Shown: piece by piece, positions 47,285 to 56,446 of the stretch
Layout of the letters: every line of letters begins with the position of its first letter
Position numbering within the stretch: position 1 is the stretch's first letter
Source: Anthopleura xanthogrammica
Lineage: Eukaryota > Cnidaria > Anthozoa > Actiniaria > Actiniidae
Length of the DNA stretch: 64,000 nt
Direction: 5' to 3'
Assembly: GCA_964019055.1 (NCBI GenBank)
Contig: OZ025209.1
Coordinates: forward strand, 1,120,197 to 1,184,196
Notes under the pieces: model-generated
The model's input: only the letters and a program-made list of their open reading frames with translations
Database searches by the model: none
What the model was told of the DNA's origin: nothing
Translations under genes and position numbers: made by a program

Positions 47285-47350
47285 CTGAACCTAAAATGGA
47301 AACATATACTGACGGTCAATTTCTATAGTTTAACCTCAAGAGCTCTCTAT
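47285..47350 (-). promoter_or_regulatory. Shared intron end/splice acceptor before copy 3
   Basis: On the minus strand CCATTTTAG/GTTCAG gives an acceptor conserved at the same place in copies 1 and 2. The coding exon would begin here, with the ATG about 60 bases downstream. Confidence 0.45.
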
Positions 47351-47421
47351 AGATAAAAATTGAAACTTGAAGGTGGAAAATTATTTTTTTATTTTTTTTA
47401 TTTTTTTATTTCATGCATTTT

Positions 47422-47728
47422 ATAGTGCGAACACTCGAGCCATGAACACTTCAAGGTTTTTTTTGACATTTTTCATAACTATCCAATCAGCACTCTTCAT
47501 AGAAAAAGGGGTCAAACATTTTTAGGCGTCATCCAATCACAACGAACGAACATGAGAAAGTTAAAAATAAACTTGTAAAGATTTTCCGTTGTTTGTTGTG
47601 ATTGGATGGCGCCTAAAAAATGTTTGATTCCTTTGTTTTTACGGAGAGCGCTGATTGGATAGTTATTAAAAAAATGTCAAAAAAAAAACCTCGAAGTGAT
47701 TATTATGGTTCGAGTGTCCGCACTGGAA
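47422..47728. mobile_element. 307-bp foldback MITE upstream of copy 3
   Basis: The ends carry GCGAACACTCGAGCCATGAA and, in reverse complement, GCGGACACTCGAACCATAAT. The arms continue through TTTTTGACATTTTT, CCAATCAGC and CCTAAAAAATGTTTG, giving almost full-length pairing. The same ends occur at 43899-44115, and half of the element stands upstream of copy 2. Confidence 0.8.
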
Positions 47729-48434
47729 ACAGAAACGCACTGCTGACTATGTGACGTATTTCCGGGTCCAACTGCTCACAAAAACCGCTAAAATAATGCG
47801 ACAAATGTTCTCAAAGATCTATTTAACCCCCCTCCCCCTGAAACAATTAGAACTTTGGACAACAAATCCTGTCATGATGAAAGAAAATAATAAAAGTTTT
47901 TCGTTCTGGACCGGAAGTTGTTCATAATGAAAGGGAAAATTCCCTACAACCGGTTCCAAAGTATTTTATTTTTTTCATTTTCATAAAATTTTACAATACT
48001 GTCGCTGCCAACGTGAATAGAAAATCACGATCACTAATTGGGAAATTCCCCTGGGGTTTTACCCAAATATATAAAATGCAGATAATTGAAACACAAGCAA
48101 AGTGAGTGAATTTGTGAATATCACCGGTATATGGTCAAAAGTTAAAAAATTGAACACTTTTTCAAATGGGCAGGTACTCTCCATATTTTTCCAATAAACT
48201 GTAATATACTGACATGTTGTAAGGGCTCCTTTTGATAGCAGTGGCATATCATAGCCACTGAATGGACTACCCTGTTTTTGTTTTTATTTAAGTTTAAATA
48301 AAGGTTTCTATCTATCTATCTATCTATAACATGTTATTACACATTTATAGGGTCAATATCCGTGAAATCTCTATATTTTCACACGTAAAAGAACATATAA
48401 AGTTCGACGTTTGACCTTAATATATTAAAGCTTA

Positions 48435-48560
48435 ACTTACCTCATAAACTGAAAATTTAGAAACGGCGAATGGCAATGGCCGAAGAAATGTTTTCTTTCC
48501 CAGTCTTCGTTTAACGTTGTCGACGTTGGCTTTCAGGTCATATGTTTCGTTCAAATACGC
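48435..48560 (-). promoter_or_regulatory. Putative 5' exon of the copy 3 gene
   Basis: On the minus strand the block ends TTTCAGTTTATGAG/GTAAGTTA, a good splice donor, about 1.15 kb upstream of the coding exon. Part of it (AACGTTGTCGACGTTGGCTT) is repeated at 43220-43240. At 48570-48622 a 27-base word ending CTTGATCAAAGAGCCTGAA is tandemly duplicated. Transcript evidence is needed, so this is inference. Confidence 0.35.
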
Positions 48561-48689
48561 TCAATAACACCTCGAGCTTGATCAAAGAGCCTGAACACCT
48601 CGAGCTTGATCAAAGAGCCTGAAAAGATGAACAATCTAAAGCAACTGAAGGGTGAGCTCCCGATTTTTCCAAGAAACAGTCCCGACTGA

Positions 48690-49308
48690 GGCTACGACAG
48701 GGAAGTCAAAGACTTAATATTCTACTATAAAGCTCTTTATGGACACATTGACTTTAACATTCGTGACTTTGTCGCCTTTAGTACGCATAGTAATATACGT
48801 AACTGTAGTAATCCTAGCTTAATGCTCAAGGTTCCTTTCTGTAACTCTAATACTTTTCAGGCCTCATATTTTAATCGCATTGTTAAACTTTGGAATCCCA
48901 TTTGTAAATCTTCTCCTTCCACATGTTTTTCTAGTATTGCTACCTTCAAAAATCACGTTTTAGTACGCTATTTTAATTTACTTGATTCTGTTTTTGATAT
49001 TGACAGGTCTTGTACCTGGTCTGCATTTCGAGAATGTCCCTGTCATAGAGGTTAACCCCATAAAGTACACTAGTTTTATCTTAATGAACTTATTTTTCCA
49101 TTCTTATTTTTTATATTTACGTACAATGTTATATTTTTGCATATATTTTTACGTTTAATTATTTCAAAATTTCATGAGGTGGTCACCTCGCATGGGTCTC
49201 GTGTCCCGTTCGTGACTCTCCTTTTAGGGTAACTACTAGTTATTTTATTTAACACATTGTTATATTAGTTCCCAATAAAGCTGTTAAAAAAAAAAAAAAA
49301 AAAAAAAA
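48690..49308 (+). pseudogene. 5'-truncated LINE 3' end with poly(A) tail
   Basis: The frame EVKDLIFYYKALYGHID, FNRIVKLWNPICKS and CTWSAFRECPCH ends at 49055. It is the C-terminal tail of a different non-LTR element from those above. A 3' UTR with AATAAAG and a run of more than 20 A at about 49287-49308 closes it, so integration was by target-primed reverse transcription. Confidence 0.8.
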
Positions 49309-49337
49309 GACTGAGGCGAGTAAGGCGAGTTAGTGTC

Positions 49338-49439
49338 TAGACTCTCCCACAGTCCCCGCTCGGCCGCTGCACTCTCACGATCACGATCACGCTAAGGCGT
49401 GAGAGTGCAGCGGCCGAGCGGGGACTGTGGAAGAGTCTA
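49338..49439. mobile_element. 102-bp foldback MITE with 9-bp TSD
   Basis: The arms TAGACTCT, CACAGTCCCCGCTCGGCCGC and TGCACTCTCACG are mirrored at the right. It is flanked by GTTAGTGTC (49329-49337) and GTCAGTGTC (49440-49448), a 9-bp duplication with one difference. Like the element at 731-842 it begins with TAG and has a long duplication, again suggesting a Mutator-like mobiliser. Confidence 0.75.
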
Positions 49440-49934
49440 GTCAGTGTCACGCTTTGGCACAGGCAGCCCAAGCTCTGTTTCTGTCGGGCATGGGGCGGAC
49501 CACATATCTTTAGCAAAATAATTATATATAATGCTCCTAAATTTGGGAATTTACGAAAAACTTATTGTTTAGGGTTGTTTAGACAATTTTAGTGCCATTA
49601 TGTTGGCTATTCTTAAAAGTAGTTATTACCTTTTAAAAAACCTTGTTGAACGCTACAGTGAGTCGTACCCCGCTTTACGGACACCCATTGATGTCAGTAT
49701 TAACAGGTTCAACTATAATGATCCAATGATAAGGAAAGATTTTGGTTTCGACAAGTGAGCTCACGCGTATATAGCAACAGAACATGGGTTTGGGCTTCCT
49801 GTGTTGTGCACGCGCACTTGATTGTGATGCAAATCAGTAGATTCGAGTAACGCGTCTATTGTGATCTAATTAAGGTCTCTCATCGCCATGGCACCCCGAT
49901 AGATGTCCATTAAAGATGAATCCTCATCCTTAAA

Positions 49935-50623
49935 ATGCCTATCCAGGCAAAGAAAAACGTTTCTACACATCACAATGAAAAAACTACGAAGCTAAAAAAG
50001 AAGAAGAAAAAGGAATCAGCCAAAATAACAAGTCGAAAAGATTCCCAAACTGGATCAGACTCGACAACTGAAGGTATTCTTTTGTTTACTCGTAGTTATA
50101 ATTCTCATTTACAACCTATGCTCTAATTATTATCGATTTAATTGTACTTTATTGACGATCTCATCTAGAATTGTTTATCAAAAGTACCTATTTTTATTTG
50201 TACCTTTTTTTAGGACACAATAAAAAGTCAAAAGCTAAACTTATTGCTTTTGGAAGGACGTGTGTTTCGAGTGACTCTTACCCAAGTTCTTCAAGTCGAG
50301 AACATGGTTTTACGAGCAGTTGTCTTGCGAGCAGTACAGACGGGCGAAGTACTAGTAGCAGTGGCGAAAACCTTGAGATATCTTTCCCTACTGCAACTTC
50401 AGATATAGACTGTTCTAGAAAAGACAACGATAATGATTCGTCAGTTACAAAATCTAAGAATACAAAGACGATTCTTAATGAAAGCCTTCGTTGGGAAGGC
50501 AAACTCGAAGATGTAGACGAAGAACTAGATAGAATACGGGTTTATAAAATGAATCGACGAAAAAGGTACATGGCTTCATTACAAACCAATGAAGACGATT
50601 CTTATGGTCAATTCTATGCGTGA
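49935..50623 (+). CDS. LIAT1-like protein (two exons)
   Basis: Exons 49935-50073 and 50214-50623 join in phase (a split GGA codon) at a GT donor and a TTTTTTTAG acceptor, giving 182 residues. The N-terminal part is strongly basic with a poly-lysine run (LKKKKKKES). The middle is Ser-rich and disordered-looking. The C-terminal block SLRWEGKLEDVDEELDRIRV, continuing YKMNRRKRY, is what I recognise as the LIAT1 (ligand of ATE1) domain. In mammals LIAT1 binds the arginyltransferase ATE1, and its poly-K region is a JMJD6 target; that is family knowledge, not shown here. An AAUAAA-like site near 51038 could serve as the polyadenylation signal. The main uncertainty is the name, recalled without a search. 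Confidence 0.7.
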
Positions 50624-51558
50624 ATAATCTAACACACTAAATAATTTTTTCGTTAACACAAAATTTTTAACTGAGCTAACTCCACCTAAAACTTTTTTTA
50701 TATCTTTGTATTTTTATATTATCTAATAATGCCCAGATATCTTTTGCGATTACTGCAGATTTAAAGCTACAAAGTTCTCTTGAAAAAGGTTTTAAATATG
50801 AATTTGGAAACTGGTTCATATGGATAATTTCTAAATCCGCCATAGAGGTCATCCATCCTCTAACTTCGTCTAGAATTTCAGTTTACAGGCTTTCTTTTGT
50901 CAAAGTCCATTGATGTAAATACAAATTTTAAAAAACTCTCTTGAAATATTAGAACATTCAGTGTTTTTCAAAATCATCCATTTTAAGAATTGTACATAGA
51001 AATATAAGTAAGAAAAAGAAACGTGTGTAAGGAAATAAAACTTTGCCTTAACAATGAAGGACAAATGGCAAAGTTAATCTAAGTATTGTTTTAATTTTTT
51101 TTTTAATTGACTAGTTAAGTGTTTTACACTTTTTTTTTCCATCCATACCGCACGAAGTGAAGACACGATGTGCACATTCTATCGAATAGACGGATTTTAA
51201 GGTGAATTTTTAAAGATAATTGATAATTTTGAGTGTTTTCTACAAAACAAGCTAATTAAAGTTGATAGCTTTATATATAATACGAACTAATCCTTCTGGG
51301 AATTCCAAAAAGCTTTGCAAAGAGATAATCAAGTTTTGCAGCGTTCATGCAACATGTGTGCGACTACACGGCAAATTGTAACTAAAATTAGAATGTCGCC
51401 TGAGTCGCAAAGATGCGCCATGCAACCGTATTTCAAAGAGAATATTTTGTGTGGAAAATACGGCGTATCGTATTGTATTTTAGCCGTATTTTACAGTAAG
51501 AAACTTTGAGTTTTGATTGGATGAAACGCTTATATGGAAGCCATGTCGATGTAGTCTT
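50624..51558. other. 3' region of the LIAT1-like gene, then no gene
   Basis: An AT-rich probable 3' UTR with GAAATAAAAC at about 51038. No further exon is supported. Confidence 0.4.
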
Positions 51559-51624
51559 CTTCGCAGCCGTCATTAGTTTCGGGCTCGGGAGGATCTGGGA
51601 CCGAAACTAATGACGGCTGCGAAG
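51559..51624. repeat. 66-bp perfect hairpin
   Basis: The 24-base arms (CTTCGCAGCCGTCATTAGTT and four more bases; mirrored) flank an 18-base loop. No target duplication is clear. It is probably a small foldback element or its remnant. Confidence 0.75.
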
Positions 51625-51749
51625 GAGATTAATGTAGATGTTGATAAAAGAGTTACGATGTTCCTTTGTTCTTTTTATTCTTCTTATTACTTGTATTACT
51701 TACCGTTTTTTTTATCATCTTCACATCATAACATCAGTTATCATCATCA

Positions 51750-51960
51750 TTCTTCTTCTTCTTCTTCTTCTTCTTCTTCTTCTTCTTCTTCTTCTTCTTC
51801 TTCTTCTTCTTCTTCTTCTTCTTCTTCTTCTTCTTCTTCTTCTTCTTCTTCTTCTTCTCTTCTTCTTCTTCTTCTTCTTCTTCTTCTTCTTCTTCTTCTT
51901 CTTCTTCTTCTTCTTCTTCTTCTTCTTCTTCATCATCATCTTCTTCTTCTCCTCTTCGTT
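51750..51960 (+). repeat. (TTC)n microsatellite, about 200 bp
   Basis: Nearly pure TTC triplets, with one CTC shift at about 51858. All long frames across it (poly-Ser, poly-Leu, poly-Lys, poly-Glu) are artefacts. A homopurine-homopyrimidine tract of this length can form triplex DNA. Confidence 0.95.
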
Positions 51961-52508
51961 TGCATGTCTCCATCATTGCTTTATCACTTCTTCATGTCTT
52001 CAAGCAATTTCTTTCTCTTCATTCTACTTCTTCCTCTTGTGGTTGTTGTTGTTGTTGTTGTCTGTCGGAAGAATCCAGGAAAAAACCCATTTCACAAGCT
52101 CAAAATATCAATTTCATTTCCACCTTCGAGACTCTTCTAATGACAATCTCACAAAAACTAATAAATTCTGGATATACTTAGACGCTATACTAGACGCTAT
52201 CAGCAACAGTTAGCAATTCAAATAACGGCGAGTCGCTTCTGCCAACCATTCACATTATGCCTTTATTCAGCTTGACTTCTTAAGACTTAACACGTGACGT
52301 CACATGGTGGTTGTTATAGGAAACCTTTAAAGATTGCAAAGAATATATTGTATGATTAACAACACTGACATATTTCATATCCTAAAATCATAACAAGGAG
52401 CTAGAGTTTCCGGACAAGAATTCTACTTTAGTTTTGAGGATTGTTTAAACAAATTATATTGTAAACTTCACGAAATCTTGAAAGAAAACTTCAAAGTTTG
52501 GTGTTAGA

Positions 52509-53021
52509 ATGGTTCATTCAAGTTCACATCATAGCGAAATTTCCTTCGAGTTGCTTGGAGAAGAATGGAATAATCATTACTACTATGGTCAAGGTCTAGG
52601 AATTGGCCAGAAATCTTTGGCTGAAATCCCTCAAAATTTATCTGCGACGCCTAGAGTGTATTCTGACGGCCTATGCTTCTATATCAAAGAACCAAGAACA
52701 CTTTATTCATACCAATATACCTGCAGGGACAAATCTCGTCTTCGCTACATCAATGAACTCCAAATGTATCCCAAAGTGACAGAGAAGAAGTTCATAACTG
52801 CTATTGTGTATTATCCAGTTTTCAACAACGCTGTTTATGGACCCGAGTATACGAGTTTTAAGGATTGCGTTTGTGTTGTTCCAAAGAATCACGATCGTTA
52901 TTTATCTAGTAAAGTAATCAAGGAGAAGATGAAAATTGAGAGACACAAATGTGGGCTGAAATTCCAACCCAAACAAAGAGTTAAGATTTATTCATCTTCG
53001 CTATTCCTGGCCCCAAAGTAA
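52509..53021 (+). CDS. Single-exon 170-residue protein of unknown function
   Basis: The frame from ATG (MVHSSSHHSEISFELLGEEW) to TAA is complete. The composition is ordinary and globular: rich in Tyr and Phe, with a basic C-terminal third. Readable features are YYYGQGLGIGQKSLAEIP, RVYSDGLCFYIKEPRTLYSY, FKDCVCVVPKNHDRYLSS and a Lys-rich KEKMKIERHKCGLKFQPKQ run. I see no signal peptide, membrane segment or catalytic motif that I can name. The size and short Pro/Tyr motifs resemble small axonemal or testis-expressed proteins in general style, but that is not an identification. It stands in the same orientation as the LIAT1-like gene, 1.9 kb downstream. It may be an intronless gene or one exon of a longer one. 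Confidence 0.6.
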   Translation: MVHSSSHHSEISFELLGEEWNNHYYYGQGLGIGQKSLAEIPQNLSATPRVYSDGLCFYIKEPRTLYSYQYTCRDKSRLRYINELQMYPKVTEKKFITAIVYYPVFNNAVYGPEYTSFKDCVCVVPKNHDRYLSSKVIKEKMKIERHKCGLKFQPKQRVKIYSSSLFLAPK

Positions 53022-54390
53022 AATTCTACATAAGGAAACTGTTATTTGAGTGATTTTAATGTTACTACTGCTATCATCGCGATATTGATTATTCTACGAG
53101 CAATTTTATCATCCTCTTAATGATCGCCTTCACTTGTATAGTTTTTGAGAATATTTAATGCATGAAAAAGTGGGACAGCTTGGATATACTTCACTTCACA
53201 ACTAACACATATTTTTTTAGATATAAAATGAAATGGAAAATGGGAATGGAATGAATGCATGGAATTTATGTAACAGATAGTCGAGTAGTTCTTGAAAGCT
53301 TGGGTTTTATTTTGTTTTTAACGAGAACAGGTGATAATTGTGGAAGACAAAGGAGTCTATTCAACATGTTTGAAATAATATTTAGCATAAGAAAGAGATT
53401 TCGACAAGCTGAGGAAACGTCAAAAACTAGCTAGGCGTCGATCCGATTCTGTGTTTTTCCGAGTTTGGTCGCAAACGGCAGACATGTCGACCATGTTTTC
53501 ATCGTTTCCCAGCATTTCACTTTACTCTTTGCAAACCTCATGATCACCAAAAACAAGTATTCTTTTATTCATCTACCACTTGGAGATTTTTTTCGCTTCT
53601 TTTTCACTAAATCTGAATAATTTTTTGCTTGTAAACTGGTGTTTCAAGCACGTTTGCCGTAAAGGCGAGATGCTTAAACTACTTAAACTATCTCAAGACT
53701 TCAAATACACCTCATTCTTACACCATTCGTGCATCGCATTTTATTAACCTTCATTTAATTTTAAAGAAAGTGGAAATGCTTTTCAAGGCTCGAGTTCTTT
53801 TCTCTCGTTAGTTTTGACCATAATGTTGGTACTAATTATTAAAAGATACGAGGGATGGCATCGCGAGGCATTGGTTTGGTAGCTTTCCGTGTTTATTTAT
53901 CATTTCAATGGTCTCTCGCTGTAGCTATCTAATATCTCCAACTCAAGTGCTAATCGTCAGAAAAGAAAATTAATGACCGACTCTTCAAACTGTTACATGG
54001 AAAAAAGATTAATGCTTTCGTTGGTGCCCTAACCTTACAGATTTAATTAATTTTAACCAGTTTATCTAACGCCGAATGCTTACTTGATAAGCCAGAGGCA
54101 GGATTGAAGAGCTTAATTTTGAATTCTCCAAACAGTTTCTAGTATCTTTACAACCAAGACTAAAAACTTTAATACTTTATTGCTTCGTTTTTCCGTTCTC
54201 CCAAAGGTAAGGGTAAATTAAGGTAATTTATTTTATTTTGAAGGCAGAAGACAGAAAAGACGGGAAAGACATAGCGAGGGGGTAAAATGAGGGGGAGGGG
54301 GGTAAAATGAGCACACATTCGGCTTCAAGTTTATCAGTAACACTTGCGTAACTGTCACGAGTTACCGACGTTAAATAAAGTCGACCTTTA
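53022..54390. other. No gene seen
   Basis: AT-rich DNA without recognisable exons, LINE protein or clear TIRs. A purine-rich GGGGGTAAAATGAGGGGG duplication occurs near 54280-54310. Confidence 0.4.
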
Positions 54391-54397
54391 CCTTTAC

Positions 54398-54470
54398 CAT
54401 AGCCTACGTAGCGGCGCTTTAGGGGACGGGGGGGAGGGTGATTGGAGGGAGGAGGCTACGCAGGTAGTGT
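54398..54470. mobile_element. Small foldback related to the TAGCCTGC family
   Basis: TAGCCTACGTAGC near 54401 is mirrored by GCTACGCAGGTA near 54454, around a G-rich centre. The ends resemble those at 731-842 and 2783. Confidence 0.45.
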
Positions 54471-54899
54471 AAGTTTTCAATAGCTTTTTTCCTGATCATT
54501 TTATGTGAATTTTTTGTTAAACCAAACGCGACAGAGCGGAAAAACCGTTTTTTGTCTCTTGTTATAAGGAGCTGCCTCTTGTTATAAGGACAGCTGTACG
54601 CTTTTAAGTTCAATATTTTGAATACACGCCTTTGGGGCCAATAGACATATAACACTTTGTACTTTGGGAGAGGTGATATTTTGATCAGCAGAAAAACTGA
54701 CATGTCCTTGAATATCTCCAAGTAGCTTTAATCTAGTTCGACGTGAAATTGAAATAAGTCAGTTTGGAACATATTTATTTTTCACAATTGTAAAATGAGA
54801 AATAATAAACTCTTAATAAATTAATACTACTTACAATGCAAGTGCAAATGTCACGCGCAATAATTAGAATACTTTATAAATACTTTTGGTGTTGGTGCT

Positions 54900-55136
54900 T
54901 TCTGCCTTTCGTGCAAATTTTTGTCTTTATGATAGATAATTTGTAGTTTCTTTCCTTCCTTCTTTCTTTCGTTTTTCCTTCCTTCCTTCCATCCATCCTT
55001 TCCATCCTTCCATTACATTCCTTCTTTCTTTACATCCTTGTTTTGCTTTTCCTTTCTTCTTTCTTTCTTCTATTTCTCCTCGCAAGAGAATATGAAGTAA
55101 GGGAGCATATTTCCCATACATATTCTCTTGCGACGC
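54900..55136. repeat. TTCC-rich tract and 54-bp hairpin
   Basis: CTTCC/TTTC low-complexity DNA (54950-55078) is followed by the inverted pair CGCAAGAGAATATG and CATATTCTCTTGCG at 55081-55134. Confidence 0.7.
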
Positions 55137-55317
55137 GTTATGAAAGCCTTGCTAAATCAATAAAATAACCCCTCTATACTTAAAAATTCCCTAGTTTTAA
55201 AACTTTTGAGTTAATGAAATAATTACCTAAACTTAGTGCTGTATTAAGTCCTTATAGGATAATAAAATCCGAATAATTTATCCACTCTATACGTTACTAA
55301 CAATAAAACTCTAGAAA

Positions 55318-55478
55318 AGATTTCGTATGAGTGTGAAAAGTCACGGCACACGGCACGGTTACGGCGCAGCGCGGTCACGGCACCGAATTTCGAATGTTTT
55401 CATACACGGCACGGCACTGACACGGTCACCGCAAGGCGTAGTCCGTGCCGTACGTTTTTCATAGTCATACGAAAACTG
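55318..55478. mobile_element. Foldback element rich in CACGGCACGG words
   Basis: The ends are inverted (TTCGTATGAGTGTGAAAA near 55322; TTTTCATAGTCATACGAA near 55457). The interior repeats CACGGCAC-like words in both orientations. No coding content. Confidence 0.6.
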
Positions 55479-55659
55479 CTCTAAAATTTTGAACAATAGC
55501 ATGAGCTGGAGCATCCGAACAATTTTAAGAAATGTTATTATTTGATACTTTAAATCTTGGATGAACCTCAGTTAAATAGTCATTTTTAGTTTTTCCAGAT
55601 ATTTCTAAGGGATTTTTATGTCGTAAGAATTTCTAAAAAATTTAATAACTTTCCACTCT

Positions 55660-56446
55660 TATAGTGGAGGCACTTCTCGTTTATACAGCCATAGTTTTGT
55701 TTGCACATAGAGGCTTTGCAGCACACGTGACGGCAGCCATGAGAGGAGGACAACTATAGTCTTTTTCCACAGGGAAACTGAATTCTTTCTCATGTAAATC
55801 AGATAAGACCAGATTCAATAGCTAATTTCGAATTTCTAGCACAAAGCATGACGGGACGCTGAGTCCTTACGCTTTTTCGGCTCCTCCAAAAATTCATCTG
55901 ATGTTTCCTTCAACATTTTCTTATGGAAAATGAAAGTATTTCAACAGACGAAAATAACAGAGTAATTTTATCCTTTGATTTTGATGTTCTATTCTTGCAA
56001 GACTCAGTTTCCCAGAGTGCTTTGTGAGCTTTGATGCACATTGCCTATTGTTCCAGTCTCCTGTCATGGCTGCTATCAAGATGGTACAAACATCTGTTGA
56101 TGGCTTTGTTGGGCTTATTGAAGAGCTGTTCATGTTACTGCACCCCAGACTTGATACGTTTTCTGGTATCAGTTTCAGTCCATCATTGTTATGACTGACG
56201 GACGTTTTGACAAGAGTAACCCTCCCCCCCCCCCCCCCCCCCATGTCTAGAAGTCAAAAAGGTAGCAGGAACATGAAAAACGCTTTAAGTCGAGTTTTAG
56301 AATTCTGCACAAAGTCAAACTTGCTGGCTTTAATATTCGGGGGGTGGTGACGCAGATAACGAAGTGAGTCTAGTACAGGGGACGCTAACAGAGAATTTGA
56401 GAAGAAAAATGTTACCCACATTGAGTTGACAAGGGCAAACATCATC
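55660..56446. other. Intergenic, 3' of the 7TM gene; MITE relatives and a poly(C) run
   Basis: 55720-55830 carries words shared in reverse with the foldback at 11140-11268 (GAATTCTTTCTCATGTAAAT). A run of about 20 C stands at 56224-56242. I see no gene. Confidence 0.5.

Noticed and set aside
51610..52213. Long open frames on both strands rich in Ser, Leu, Lys or Glu
   Set aside because: They are produced by the (TTC)n microsatellite in several frames at once.
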